The notes under the pieces: model-generated | Told to the model about the DNA's origin: nothing | Database searches by the model: none | Seen by the model: only the letters and a program-made list of their open reading frames with translations | Shown: positions 1-9,138 of the stretch, piece after piece | Position numbering within the stretch: the stretch's first letter is position 1 | How the letters are laid out: the number at the start of each line of letters is the position of its first letter | Program-made: the position numbers and the translations under genes | Assembly (NCBI RefSeq): GCF_000621785.1 | Contig: NZ_KK211346.1 | Span: forward strand, 325,754 to 389,753 | DNA: 64,000 nt | DNA from: Ruminococcus flavefaciens ND2009 | GTDB taxonomy: Bacteria; Bacillota; Clostridia; Oscillospirales; Ruminococcaceae | Reading direction: 5' to 3'

Positions 1-561
1 GCTCTTTTTTCCCGATGTGAACTGCCAGTATATGGGGCGTTTCTTGTAGACCTTGAAGTGGTCGGCAAAGAAGTCCTTTCTAAGGTAGTTATGAATTACT
101 GTGACAGGCTCGCCGCTTCCGCCGAGGGCGTCAGCTATAAAGCGGAGGTTTTCCACGAGAGTCTCACTGCCGTAGACCTTCTCCACAAAGTCGGTGACGG
201 CTCTTGTGAGACCGCTGTCAGGTGAATTCAAGGTCATAATGTTGTCTTTGCAGGGAATGATCGTTGAGTACACAGAGCTGTCCCACTGACCGCCGGCATA
301 GCAGAGCCCCTCGCGGTCAAGGGAATATCGTCCGAAAATGCAGCCGACAGCGTAGCTTATAAGGCTGCGTATCTCTCTTTGCAGGTCGGCAAGACGTACA
401 GTGACATCGGTGTCATCGACATCGGGCGTTATCTCGCTGCCCATGCCGTAAAGGTCGATATAATAGCGATTGAGCTGTTCCTCGTTGGCTTTCAGCCTCT
501 GGAAGCGCTGTCTGCACAGCTCCTCCCATTCTTTATATTTATCGGAAATAAGTCTTGACAT
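1..561 (-). CDS. pglX: BREX-type PglX adenine methyltransferase, C-terminal part only (runs off window)
   Basis: Read on the minus strand from ATG at 561 with an AGGAG site six bases upstream; 187 codons are visible and the frame runs off base 1. The product opens with a Trp/Arg-rich helix, then LKANEEQLNRYYIDLYG, a DVTVRLADL segment, SYAVGCIFGRYSLD, CYAGGQWDSS, and finally KKRPIYWQFTSGKK. As I know the family, this series lies well past the N6-adenine methylase motifs of the roughly 1,200-residue BREX-1 PglX, in its recognition half. What is odd is the start: the methylase half is not upstream, where 163 bases separate it from a divergent two-component operon. It may be a split gene, a silent specificity cassette or a remnant. 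The PglX link is fairly secure; the status of the gene is not. Confidence 0.7.
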   Translation of the reverse strand, partial: MSRLISDKYKEWEELCRQRFQRLKANEEQLNRYYIDLYGMGSEITPDVDDTDVTVRLADLQREIRSLISYAVGCIFGRYSLDREGLCYAGGQWDSSVYSTIIPCKDNIMTLNSPDSGLTRAVTDFVEKVYGSETLVENLRFIADALGGSGEPVTVIHNYLRKDFFADHFKVYKKRPIYWQFTSGKKS

Positions 562-724
562 AAAAAACTCCTGAATGATTTATATAAATAGTATATCATA
601 AATACGTGTAAATATCAAGGAGTCAGGAAGCAGATTGACAATGAAGGGTTCGGGGAGTATAATATTATAGTTGAAAAATAGTTGATATTTACATTGTATC
701 ATTTAGCGGAAGGGAAGTGACCGT

Positions 725-1396
725 ATGTACAGCATACTTGTAGCAGATGATGAAAAGGACGTGGTGAGCCTTCTCAAGGATTTCCTTGAGCTCAAGGGCT
801 ACTGCGTATATACAGCAAATAACGGAAAACAGGCTATAGAACAGGCTTCAAAGTCTCCAGACCTGATACTGCTTGATGTGAATATGCCCGAGGCAGATGG
901 CTTTGAGGTCTGCAGGAGGATAAGAGACCATGTGAGCTGTCCCATACTCTTTCTCACCGCAAGGATAGAGGACGAGGACAAGATACAGGGCTTTGCGGCA
1001 GGGGGAGATGACTATATAATCAAGCCTTTTTCCCTGGAGGAGATCGGTGCAAGGATTGCTGCCCATATAAGGCGCGACCACAGAGTCAATACATCCAACA
1101 ATGTGCGGTTTTTCGGAGATGTGGTGGTGGACTACAGTAATAAGACCGTTTCCGTTGGCAATGAGGCTCTTGACCTTGCAAACAAGGAATACCGCATAAT
1201 CGAGCTGCTCTCGATGAATACAGGTCAGGTTTTCGACAAGGAGCGTATCTACGAAAAGATATGGGGCTATGATGCAGAGGGAGACAGCTCCGTCATTGCT
1301 GAGCATATACGGCGAATCAGGGCAAAGCTGGGACGATATGACGAGGACAGGCATCTTGCGACAGTCTGGGGAATGGGATACAAATGGATAAAATGA
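725..1396 (+). CDS. OmpR-family response regulator
   Basis: DNA-binding response regulator of 223 residues, probably controlling the ABC exporter genes downstream. The receiver domain (about residues 1-115) has the acidic pair in ADDEKD, the phospho-acceptor Asp51 in LLDVNMPEADG and the conserved Lys in IIKPFS. The C-terminal winged helix (about 125-223) has the LANKEYRIIELL and VWGMGYKW segments typical of OmpR/PhoB proteins. Start ATG follows GGGAAG. Its end overlaps the histidine kinase gene, so the two are translationally coupled. The target genes are inferred from position only. Confidence 0.93.
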   Translation: MYSILVADDEKDVVSLLKDFLELKGYCVYTANNGKQAIEQASKSPDLILLDVNMPEADGFEVCRRIRDHVSCPILFLTARIEDEDKIQGFAAGGDDYIIKPFSLEEIGARIAAHIRRDHRVNTSNNVRFFGDVVVDYSNKTVSVGNEALDLANKEYRIIELLSMNTGQVFDKERIYEKIWGYDAEGDSSVIAEHIRRIRAKLGRYDEDRHLATVWGMGYKWIK

Positions 1397-2541
1397 AGAA
1401 GAGAAGGATCTACAGCTCGCTGATCAAATATCTTATACCTTGTTTTATAATATGTACAGCAGGAATATGTCTCATAATGTGGCTGTCGGATTATTTTCAG
1501 CGGTGGTATCTCAACAGAGCAGGAAATATCGTAATAGCTACCTATGTATACACGGACGATCTGGAGATATCGGGTAAAATACCCGAGTGGCTCTGGAAAT
1601 ACAAGGCCATACGTTATTCAAAGACACTGCTGATACCGCTCTGGTCTGTGGTATGTCTCTGGTTCACATTCAGGCTTTTTTACAGCAGAGAGCTCAAAGA
1701 GCCTGTGGACGTTCTTTCAAAGGCTTCCGAGCGAATACTTGGAGATGACCTTGATTTCACCGTGGAGAGCCGTTCCGATAACGAGCTGGGAGCGCTCTGC
1801 GCCTCATTTGAGACGCTGAGAAAGAATCTCTATGACAGCAACTATCAGCTCTGGAAATCTCTTGAGGAGAGAAAGCGTCTGAACTCTGCATTCTCTCATG
1901 ACCTTAGAACTCCCATAACCGTGCTGAAGGGGTACACAGAGCTGGCGGAGCAGCTTGACGGGAAACTAACGCCTGAAAAACAAGCGGATATTCTGAGAAA
2001 AATGTCAGGGCAGATAGACAGACTTGAGCGCTATACCGAGAAGATGAGCAGTATCCACAAGCTTGAGGATATTATTCCCGAGGAAAGCCGATTTACCTTC
2101 GGGCAGCTGCGCAGAGAGATCGATGAAACGGGAAGTCTTGTATGTACAGACAAGGTGTATTCACAGAAGGCAGAGGGCGATGCGGAGCAGGATCTCTTTA
2201 CCGATAAAGAGATCCTTATGCAGGTCTGTGAGAACCTTCTTTCAAACGCTGTAAGGTATGCTGCAAGCTCAGTGAGCACACACCTATATACCGAAGGGGA
2301 CAAGCTTTATATCACAGTCTCCGATGACGGCGAGGGCTTTTCCGAGGAGGCTCTCCGCAAAGCGTGGCAGCCATTCTATCGCGGCGGTGACGAAAACGAA
2401 AAGGAGCACTTCGGACTCGGACTCTATATCTGTCGTCTTCTTTGCAAAAAATGCGGCGGAGATATTGTACTTTCCAACAATGAAACGGGCGGCGGGGAGG
2501 TATCTGCTTCATTTGATATAAAAAAATCAGAAAGTAGATAA
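1384..2541 (+). CDS. Sensor histidine kinase (HAMP, two membrane segments)
   Basis: Partner kinase of the preceding regulator. Two hydrophobic segments (about residues 13-33 and 81-100) bracket a short outside loop, followed by a HAMP linker (about 103-155), the H-box FSHDLRTPITVLKGY with phospho-acceptor His172, and an ATPase domain with an N-box (ENLLSNAVRY), DDGEGF and GLGLYICRL. The extracytoplasmic loop is only about 45 residues, as in small intramembrane-sensing kinases that watch cell-envelope antibiotics; that analogy is inference. An alternative start, ATG at 1393, makes an ATGA overlap with the regulator stop. Length 385 residues from 1384. Confidence 0.93.
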   Translation: MDKMKKRRIYSSLIKYLIPCFIICTAGICLIMWLSDYFQRWYLNRAGNIVIATYVYTDDLEISGKIPEWLWKYKAIRYSKTLLIPLWSVVCLWFTFRLFYSRELKEPVDVLSKASERILGDDLDFTVESRSDNELGALCASFETLRKNLYDSNYQLWKSLEERKRLNSAFSHDLRTPITVLKGYTELAEQLDGKLTPEKQADILRKMSGQIDRLERYTEKMSSIHKLEDIIPEESRFTFGQLRREIDETGSLVCTDKVYSQKAEGDAEQDLFTDKEILMQVCENLLSNAVRYAASSVSTHLYTEGDKLYITVSDDGEGFSEEALRKAWQPFYRGGDENEKEHFGLGLYICRLLCKKCGGDIVLSNNETGGGEVSASFDIKKSESR

Positions 2542-2567
2542 AAAGTTGAAATTCATAGATTATTATA

Positions 2568-2606
2568 ATGACATGGTAAGAGAATATCTGCCATGTCATT
2601 ATTTTT
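2568..2606 (+). terminator. Hairpin between the kinase and ABC genes (terminator or attenuator)
   Basis: A perfect 10-bp inverted repeat (AATGACATGG with CCATGTCATT, 13-base loop) is followed by ATTTTT and then directly by the Shine-Dalgarno site of the ABC ATPase gene. It could end the two-component transcript or attenuate readthrough into the exporter genes. Confidence 0.6.
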
Positions 2607-2618
2607 GGAGGCGATAAA

Positions 2619-3515
2619 ATGGAGAAAAAGATCGAGATCAAAAATGTCAGCAAGTTCTACGGAAGAAAACAGGCTCTCTTCGATATAGACCTGACCATAG
2701 AGCAGGGAATGTTCGGACTTCTCGGCAGAAACGGTGCGGGAAAGACTACACTTATGAAGACACTTGCAGCACTTCACAAGAAAAAGAGCGGTGAGATCAC
2801 CGTCTGCGGAGTTCCTATAGAAAAGGCAAGAGAGATACGTGCTATGACAGGCTATCTGCCCCAGGACTTTTCAATGTATCCGTCTATGAAGACAGATGAG
2901 GCTCTGGACTATCTTGGTGCACTTTCCGGCATACCTAAGGCGGATAGAAAGAAAAAAGTGACGTCTCTCCTCAGAAAGGTAAACCTCATAGAGCACAGGC
3001 ACAAGAAGGTGAAGGAGCTCTCGGGCGGTATGAAGCGCAGACTTGGTATCGCGCAGGCGCTTATACATGATCCCACGGTGCTCATAGTGGACGAGCCTAC
3101 CGCCGGACTTGACCCTGAGGAGCGTATACGTTTCCGAAATCTCCTCTGTGAGGTAGCTGAGGAGAGGATAGTTATACTGTCAACACATATCGTAGGCGAC
3201 ATCGAAGCTACCTGCGAGAATATAGCTATCATGGACGAGGGAAGGATACTCTGGAAGGGTACGGTCGAACAGCTTATCGACAATGCAAGGGGACATATCT
3301 TTACCTCAAACGTGGAGAAGCGTTTTATACCGCAGATCAAGAAGGAATACATCGTTACGGGTATGCTTTCGCAGAATGACTATACCACTGTCAGGATAGT
3401 TTCTGACAGTGAGCCCGATCTTCCCAATACTGTCCTCACCGAGCCTGACATTGAAGGCGCTTATATGTACTGCCTTCACAGCAGCGGCTGTGACGTAAAG
3501 GGAGGTGAGGAGTAA
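2619..3515 (+). CDS. ABC transporter ATP-binding protein
   Basis: Cytoplasmic ATPase subunit of an ABC exporter, 298 residues. Walker A is GLLGRNGAGKTT (about residues 32-43), the signature motif is LSGGMKRRLGIAQAL, Walker B is VLIVDEPTAGLDP and the switch His is in LSTHIV. The domain order and the C-terminal extension of about 80 residues match drug or peptide exporter ATPases of the CcmA/BcrA type. GGAGG lies seven bases before the ATG. The stop overlaps the permease start by one base (TAATG), so the two are one operon. The substrate is unknown; the adjacent two-component system suggests an envelope-active compound. Confidence 0.93.
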   Translation: MEKKIEIKNVSKFYGRKQALFDIDLTIEQGMFGLLGRNGAGKTTLMKTLAALHKKKSGEITVCGVPIEKAREIRAMTGYLPQDFSMYPSMKTDEALDYLGALSGIPKADRKKKVTSLLRKVNLIEHRHKKVKELSGGMKRRLGIAQALIHDPTVLIVDEPTAGLDPEERIRFRNLLCEVAEERIVILSTHIVGDIEATCENIAIMDEGRILWKGTVEQLIDNARGHIFTSNVEKRFIPQIKKEYIVTGMLSQNDYTTVRIVSDSEPDLPNTVLTEPDIEGAYMYCLHSSGCDVKGGEE

Positions 3516-4744
3516 TGCTGTTCGGCAAGGAATGCAGAAGAATACTGACTTCACTTACCTTTTTGATCTACTGTTTTGTTGTGGGATTGTTCTTTGTATC
3601 TCAGTACTTTGAAGAATGCAACGGTGCCCCATATATCCCTGACGAAAAGATATCCGAGGACCATGATGTAATAATGCACGGTGCAGTTGATGATCTTGCT
3701 ACCGAATATTTTGCCAACAATTATACCTGCTACCCATACGGTTTTTATAAGACAGTCCGTCTTAAAGATAAGGACAGTAAAAAGGTCAGGGATTGTCTGC
3801 TTGAGATCTCTGGTCTTACCAATGATGAACTCATGGAAATCAGGGACAAGGGTGAACAATACTACATTGAACGCGGTACTCAGAATATTATGTACTATGA
3901 TATTGGCGAGATGCCTGTATCTGACACAATAACATACGACCGTTTCTGTGAGCTTATGGGGCAGGTAGATGATATACTCGGCGGCGGTTCAAACTACAAA
4001 GTAGACGATATTGTTTTCAGATACTCCTATGTTCCCATGACAGATGAGGAAATAGAAGGTGTAATATCCGATCTCTATGATAAGGACGGAGTTGCAGGCG
4101 GATACGCAAGACTGTTTTCTGATTACATGGGCATAGTTCTTGGCATAATGCCTGTGTTCGTTACAGCTGCACTTGTCTCAGCAGACAGACGAAAGAGAGT
4201 CAGTGACCTCATTTACACAAGAAAAATATCCTCCTTTAAGCTTGTATTTTCAAGATATACGGCACTTGTCGTAATGATGTTCATTCCTGTTATACTTTGC
4301 ATGATAGCTGCGTCGATACAGCTGATCAGAAACTTTGACTTCAGCGACCTTGCGCTTTACAGGATGTTTACACTGCCCACATTCTGGCTTCTGCCGCAGA
4401 TAATGATAGTAACTGCTGTTGCTATGATAGTTACGGAGAAATTCTCCTCGGGGATAGCCATATTGCTTCAATTTGCATGGTGGTTCCATTCAAATATGTC
4501 AAATGGTGAACGGCTTTCAGGAAGCATAGGCAAATTTGATCTTATATGCCGTCATAACACTATCTATGGAAGAGATGAATTCCTGCTTAGCAGAAAAGAT
4601 TTCATCTTCAACAGGGTATTCTTCTTCTTCGCAGCAATTGTCATCACAGCACTGACTGCATATATATTCGAGCTTAAGAGGGGAGGCAGGTTCAATGGTT
4701 TCAGGCTGTTTGGCAAAGATAGTATCTTCAGACACAAGGCATAA
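3515..4744 (+). CDS. ABC exporter membrane protein with large outside domain
   Basis: Membrane protein of 409 residues coupled by TAATG to the ATPase gene. One N-terminal membrane helix (about residues 9-28) is followed by a hydrophilic region of about 175 residues, then a block of hydrophobic segments (about 205-230, 245-275, 290-330, 365-390). This one-helix, outside domain, helix-bundle plan resembles ABC-2 type permeases. A basic RRKRVSDLIYTRK loop between helices would face the cytoplasm. I cannot assign a substrate. The 3' end overlaps the next gene by 50 bases. Confidence 0.75.
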   Translation: MLFGKECRRILTSLTFLIYCFVVGLFFVSQYFEECNGAPYIPDEKISEDHDVIMHGAVDDLATEYFANNYTCYPYGFYKTVRLKDKDSKKVRDCLLEISGLTNDELMEIRDKGEQYYIERGTQNIMYYDIGEMPVSDTITYDRFCELMGQVDDILGGGSNYKVDDIVFRYSYVPMTDEEIEGVISDLYDKDGVAGGYARLFSDYMGIVLGIMPVFVTAALVSADRRKRVSDLIYTRKISSFKLVFSRYTALVVMMFIPVILCMIAASIQLIRNFDFSDLALYRMFTLPTFWLLPQIMIVTAVAMIVTEKFSSGIAILLQFAWWFHSNMSNGERLSGSIGKFDLICRHNTIYGRDEFLLSRKDFIFNRVFFFFAAIVITALTAYIFELKRGGRFNGFRLFGKDSIFRHKA

Positions 4745-5321
4745 TTTCCTGCTGCACTATCTTGCGGCTATTGGCGTGCTGCTTCTCACTCCCGCGATCT
4801 TCGGAGTATCCCGGCTTGACGAGGTGCTTGCAGCACAGCCCCTTGAGATCTTTCTTCCGCTTATGGGAGCGATACTTCTTCCCGCGGTTTTTATGCCTGA
4901 GCAGAATGAGAGTATCCGTGACGTAGTGCGCTCAAAGAAGACAGCTTATCTTGGCGTCTGCTTTCTGCGCCTGATACTCTCGGTGCTTTTGATCGCAGTG
5001 CTTACGGGAGCCTTCATGCTCTATATGAAAAATATGGATAGCAAGGTTTCACTGCGGCTTTTTGCAGGATCCTTTGCCACTGCACTTGCACTGGGCTCAG
5101 CGGGATTTTTTGCCTCAGCCGTAAGTGACAACGTTATAGTCGGCTACATGACATCAATAATATATTACATGGCAAATTTCGGACTTAAAGACAAGCTGAA
5201 AGTTTTTTACCTGTTTTCAATGTCTACAGGTAAATTCGGGGACAAGCACTGGCTCTATATATTAGCCGCAGTCCTTGTTGCAGCAGGCTTTGCCTACAGA
5301 AAATTTGTCAAAGAAAGATAA
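4695..5321 (+). CDS. Membrane protein of the ABC exporter operon
   Basis: Last gene of the exporter operon, 208 residues, very hydrophobic with about six membrane segments and no soluble domain. GGGAGG lies seven bases before ATG 4695, which supports this start although it sits 50 bases inside the previous gene in another frame. The position suggests a second small permease subunit that pairs with the upstream membrane protein and the ATPase. It has no motif that I recognise. Confidence 0.75.
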   Translation: MVSGCLAKIVSSDTRHNFLLHYLAAIGVLLLTPAIFGVSRLDEVLAAQPLEIFLPLMGAILLPAVFMPEQNESIRDVVRSKKTAYLGVCFLRLILSVLLIAVLTGAFMLYMKNMDSKVSLRLFAGSFATALALGSAGFFASAVSDNVIVGYMTSIIYYMANFGLKDKLKVFYLFSMSTGKFGDKHWLYILAAVLVAAGFAYRKFVKER

Positions 5322-5330
5322 TGATAATGA

Positions 5331-5372
5331 AAAGCCGCCTGTGAGACAGCTCACAAGCGGCTTTGTTGTTTT
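5331..5372. terminator. Rho-independent terminator between convergent genes
   Basis: Arms AAAGCCGCcTGTGAG and CTCACAaGCGGCTTT with a four-base loop, then a T-rich tract on the plus strand. It ends the ABC operon and may also stop transcription of the convergent dockerin gene. Confidence 0.8.
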
Positions 5373-5385
5373 GTGTTGTCAGAGC

Positions 5386-8300
5386 TTATTTGCCATTGGG
5401 AAATGAGTCGATCTTGCCCATGATATAGGACTGGAGAACAACAACATCGGCAATTTCAAATGTGCCGTTCTTATTGAGGTCCATCTTCTTCGGAGCAGGC
5501 TTCTTCTCGTCAGAGAACTGAGCGATAAGGGTCTTTCTTGCAGCTATGAGATCCATTGAATCGATGGTTTCATCACCGTTAAAGTCACCAATGATCTCTT
5601 CTGCAATGACCTCTTTATCAAGGTTGACTTTATAGAAGGCATCAACTGTGCCTGTTGTTTCGCGGACATCGACTGAAATTGTGAATTCTGTCAGTGGAGT
5701 GCTGAGCAGAGCTTCATCGCCGATTTTGATGAGGTGGTCGGTAATATCGGCAGTGCCTGTCAGTTTTCCGCCGCTCTGCTGATCCTTTCTTACTGCGGCA
5801 TAATACACGTACTCTGTAGAGCCGCCGAAGTTGTTGATTCTGTAATTGACCTTGTAAAGATCATATTCGTGACCGCCTGATGTATAGGATTTCACATATT
5901 CAAACTTAGGATCCTTTGGAGTTGCATAATAATCAAAGGCACTGGGAGCATAAATATTTTCATTTATATCGAAATCATTGATGTTTTCGATAATAAACAG
6001 CTCTCTTGCTACATTATCGTACATACCGCCTGTTCTGAGTGCTGCCTGATATTTTTTATCAAGAGTATGCTCAAACTTGTAATCAACAGTGATATGCTTA
6101 TTGGAGTCAGCGTTGTAAGCAACACCCTCATCCAGCTTCATAGACGAATCAAAGTATCCCTCATCACTTTCCACAATGGAAGCTGAGAAAGCTCCGTTCT
6201 TATAACCGTGCATATAACCTGTTTTAAAGCCTGAGTACATAAAGCCTGAGAATGAATGATCTCCGAATGGAACGGTATCATTCTTTACGTTTACGTATTC
6301 ATCATGGACGTATTCGCTGAATATGTCTTCGGGAGGTGTAACTGTATCATTGCCTATGGAGTAGCTTGCATTTATCTTACCGGTGGAGTTCTTCGTGTCC
6401 ATACCAAGTCTTACCTCAGTCAGAGGAGTGCTGATAAGAGACTCATCGCCGATATTGATAAAATGATCGGTAATATCAACTGCACCGCTTAAAACTCCGC
6501 TTTCAGCCTGATCCTTTCTTACTGCGGCGTATGCTTCCATCTCTGAAGAAGAGCTGAAACCGTTGATGACGTAGTTTACCTTGTAAAGGTCGTAGTCATG
6601 ACCGCCCGAAGTATAGGACTTGACGAATTCAAACTCAGGATTGCTGGGAACGCTGTAGAAGTCGAATGCCTGAGGGAATGAGACAATATCGTCAAGCTTG
6701 AAATTCTTGCTGTTTTCGATGACATAGAGTGTTCTTACTGTGTGGTCGACTGTACCGGACACTATTAATGCAGTCTGATAGTTATCATCCAGATCATGCA
6801 CCACATTATAATTCAAGACAGTGTGCTTGTCTGACTGGGGATCGATAATGATAGCGTCATCTAATTTAGTGATTGAATCGAAGAAGCCGTTGTCACCGCC
6901 TTTGCAGGTTGCTTCAAAGCTTCCGTCCTCATAGCCGTACATATAGCCATCGGTCTTACCTGAGAAGGTGTGACCATTGAGATCAACATCGTTATTTGTT
7001 GCATCTACATACACACTACCGGGATTAAGGGGAGAGAACTCAGTTATTGTATTACCTGTTATATCAAGGTAGTAGCCTTCAATGGGCGAGCTTGCGTTAA
7101 GGCTTATGCGTGCGAGGTTCCCGAATTCCAGACCGTATGTCTGAGCAGCCTTCAGAGCAGCTGTAATAGGGACACTATGGCGATGGATCTCGCCGTCGCT
7201 GTAGTTTACGCCCGAATTATTCTTGTGGATGAATGTATATCCCTTGAATTCTTCCTCCAGCAGGGGAGCTGCATCATTATCATAGATGGAACCGTTATAA
7301 ATATCATAGACCTCTCCGTTCAGATCAATGGTACCTACGTAGGAGGATCTTGAGGGAGAGCTGCCTTCAGTTTCCTCTACGAAATCGATCTTTACATAGG
7401 GATCAAGCAGCCATACTACTGCGGAAACGGCAACTTTATCATTATTAATGGAATAATAATAATCATAAACATAATTACCGTCCAGAACAGAGCTGTTTCC
7501 GTCGTATTCCTTTCCGACGGATACAGTCGATGTCATACCCTCTGATATATCAGCCACTAAATTTCCTTTTGCGCGAGGACTTACATATGAGCTATTCTCA
7601 TGGGTCGTGTACTCATACTGTCCGTCCTCAAGGGTTATAATAGGCATACTGCTGTCAGATGTATGGCATGATACTCTGTAGCCGTCCAGTGTCTCGATGA
7701 AGTTTTTATGATATTCTACATCCAAACCATACTTTGGATTGTCAGTGATGATTTCCGGGACATTGAAGTATGAGCTTACGAGCTTGGAAGTGTGGTAGAG
7801 ATTGCCGATACCTTCCTTGCCTTCGGTAAGAATACCGTATCCGTCAAGCTTTGTGCTGATTTCTGTAAGCTTGTTGAGTTGTTTCAGATGCTCGGATATG
7901 TCGGAGGAGATCTTCACAGGAGGAGCGTCCTCAATTACAGGAGCTGTTATAGCTCCGTTCTGATTAACAGCATAGTAGCGTACAACAGAATGATCATCAG
8001 CTCTTTCGGCAGCGGGCTTATAGAGGAAATATTCATTGCCGTTCGATGTATAGGAGCCTACTTTTACATAGTCTGAGAAGTCAGTGTCAGATGTGAAGCG
8101 CTCGATGACATAGAGCTCGTCACTTCCGCCGTTCAGCTCAAGAAGGGGACCGAATTTAAGGTCTCCGAGCTCACTTATCTGACAATGGAAGGAAATATCG
8201 TATCTCAGATCAGCCATTCCTTCAACAGGGGCTGCAAAATCAGTCAGCTGAGGAAGAAGATATTCCTTTGACTGATACATTTTATAGCTGTTACAGTTAT

Positions 8301-8625
8301 GCCAGTTTGCGGTATAGCTTGAATTGTTGTTGTAGCTCTGGTCACCGTACATTGCGTATCCGCCGTCATGGCAGAACCAGTTATGGAATCCGAAAAGGTC
8401 ATACAAAGCGTCATCGACTTTTCTGTTTGCAGCCAGACCTGTCCAGTCTATACCAAATTCATCGAGTATATCCTGGGGAAAATCAGGGATAAATATGGGC
8501 TCTTGCTCATATTCATCGACTTCGGAAGCTGCTGTCACGGTCACGGCGCCTGATGCGGGAACATATGCGCATGAGAGAGCCATAATAAGGGCTGACAGTG
8601 TGGAAAGGAACTTCTTGAAGATCAT
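5386..8625 (-). CDS. Secreted dockerin protein built of degenerate GH11-like modules
   Basis: Secreted protein of 1,079 residues with a signal peptide (about 1-33) and a C-terminal type I dockerin (about 1,010-1,079; two Ca-binding repeats, DFNGDETIDSMD and DLNKNGTFEIAD), so it should dock onto a cellulosome scaffold. Between them I see about four modules patterned like the GH11 xylanase jelly roll, including segments like LYVIEN, GGHDYDLYKVNY and TDHFINIGDE. Two are clear tandem copies starting near residues 552 and 790. The nucleophile Glu (normally in a LVEYYIVE-like stretch) reads Thr, Lys or Leu here, and the acid/base Glu (TVEGYQSSG-like) reads Asp or Asn, so xylanase activity is unlikely. 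A carbohydrate-binding or structural role is inference. AAGGAGGAG precedes the ATG. Confidence 0.8.
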   Translation of the reverse strand: MIFKKFLSTLSALIMALSCAYVPASGAVTVTAASEVDEYEQEPIFIPDFPQDILDEFGIDWTGLAANRKVDDALYDLFGFHNWFCHDGGYAMYGDQSYNNNSSYTANWHNCNSYKMYQSKEYLLPQLTDFAAPVEGMADLRYDISFHCQISELGDLKFGPLLELNGGSDELYVIERFTSDTDFSDYVKVGSYTSNGNEYFLYKPAAERADDHSVVRYYAVNQNGAITAPVIEDAPPVKISSDISEHLKQLNKLTEISTKLDGYGILTEGKEGIGNLYHTSKLVSSYFNVPEIITDNPKYGLDVEYHKNFIETLDGYRVSCHTSDSSMPIITLEDGQYEYTTHENSSYVSPRAKGNLVADISEGMTSTVSVGKEYDGNSSVLDGNYVYDYYYSINNDKVAVSAVVWLLDPYVKIDFVEETEGSSPSRSSYVGTIDLNGEVYDIYNGSIYDNDAAPLLEEEFKGYTFIHKNNSGVNYSDGEIHRHSVPITAALKAAQTYGLEFGNLARISLNASSPIEGYYLDITGNTITEFSPLNPGSVYVDATNNDVDLNGHTFSGKTDGYMYGYEDGSFEATCKGGDNGFFDSITKLDDAIIIDPQSDKHTVLNYNVVHDLDDNYQTALIVSGTVDHTVRTLYVIENSKNFKLDDIVSFPQAFDFYSVPSNPEFEFVKSYTSGGHDYDLYKVNYVINGFSSSSEMEAYAAVRKDQAESGVLSGAVDITDHFINIGDESLISTPLTEVRLGMDTKNSTGKINASYSIGNDTVTPPEDIFSEYVHDEYVNVKNDTVPFGDHSFSGFMYSGFKTGYMHGYKNGAFSASIVESDEGYFDSSMKLDEGVAYNADSNKHITVDYKFEHTLDKKYQAALRTGGMYDNVARELFIIENINDFDINENIYAPSAFDYYATPKDPKFEYVKSYTSGGHEYDLYKVNYRINNFGGSTEYVYYAAVRKDQQSGGKLTGTADITDHLIKIGDEALLSTPLTEFTISVDVRETTGTVDAFYKVNLDKEVIAEEIIGDFNGDETIDSMDLIAARKTLIAQFSDEKKPAPKKMDLNKNGTFEIADVVVLQSYIMGKIDSFPNGK

Positions 8626-8731
8626 GTTTACTCCTCCTTATGCTATTCATTATCCGATGTGACAAAGATGTAAGTTTGCCAGAAATTGCGGTCAGAAAGC
8701 GGTCTGCCGCAAATATTTATAGCTATATTTA

Positions 8732-8760
8732 AATATAACACATTTGTACAAATTTTTCAA
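8732..8760 (-). promoter_or_regulatory. Sigma-A type promoter of the dockerin gene
   Basis: On the minus strand TTGAAA (8760-8755) and TATATT (8737-8732) are 17 bases apart, giving a leader of about 100 bases before ATG 8625. Confidence 0.55.
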
Positions 8761-8814
8761 CGCATTTATTGCTCTTTTTATATTCTGTTGAAGGCTTAAT
8801 TTCGGCATAAAAAG

Positions 8815-8837
8815 GCTCCCTGACAAAAGCAGGGAGC
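8815..8837 (-). terminator. Orphan minus-strand terminator
   Basis: GCTCCCTG and CAGGGAGC with a seven-base loop, followed on the minus strand by CTTTTT. No large gene lies upstream of it on that strand, so it probably ends a short transcript from the 8838-9060 region. Confidence 0.6.
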
Positions 8838-8868
8838 TGAATGTCATATTATTCATATTCTGATGGGA

Positions 8869-8985
8869 CTATCCTGCTTCACATAAGGCAGAGATCATAA
8901 ATGTCACATTCGTAATCATTATTGAGGTAATATAATGAACAGAGTACAGCTCGAAAATAAACGGTTTTAGCTCATAGATAGACAT
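8869..8985 (-). CDS. Possible 38-residue hydrophobic small protein
   Basis: ATG at 8985 opens a 38-codon frame (begins MSIYELKPFIFELYS, ends SALCEAG) that stops 31 bases before the orphan minus-strand terminator. The peptide is mostly hydrophobic, as in membrane miniproteins. There is no good Shine-Dalgarno site just upstream, which counts against it. The rest of the 8626-9138 interval holds the two flanking promoters and nothing else that I can support. Confidence 0.22.
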   Translation of the reverse strand: MSIYELKPFIFELYSVHYITSIMITNVTFMISALCEAG

Positions 8986-9031
8986 TGCTGATTTTGTATA
9001 AAAGACCTGCTGTATATTCTTTTGCTGATTA

Positions 9032-9060
9032 TTGACTTTATCGTTGTAATATGATACAAT
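9032..9060 (+). promoter_or_regulatory. Sigma-A promoter of the MORN gene
   Basis: TTGACT and TACAAT with a 17-base spacer; the start codon is about 78 bases further on. Confidence 0.7.
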
Positions 9061-9138
9061 AAAAAATGATATGAGCTTTTGGTGTAAAGGCTCGTTATAT
9101 CTTTCGTACAGATATACAGTGATTATGAGGATGATACT

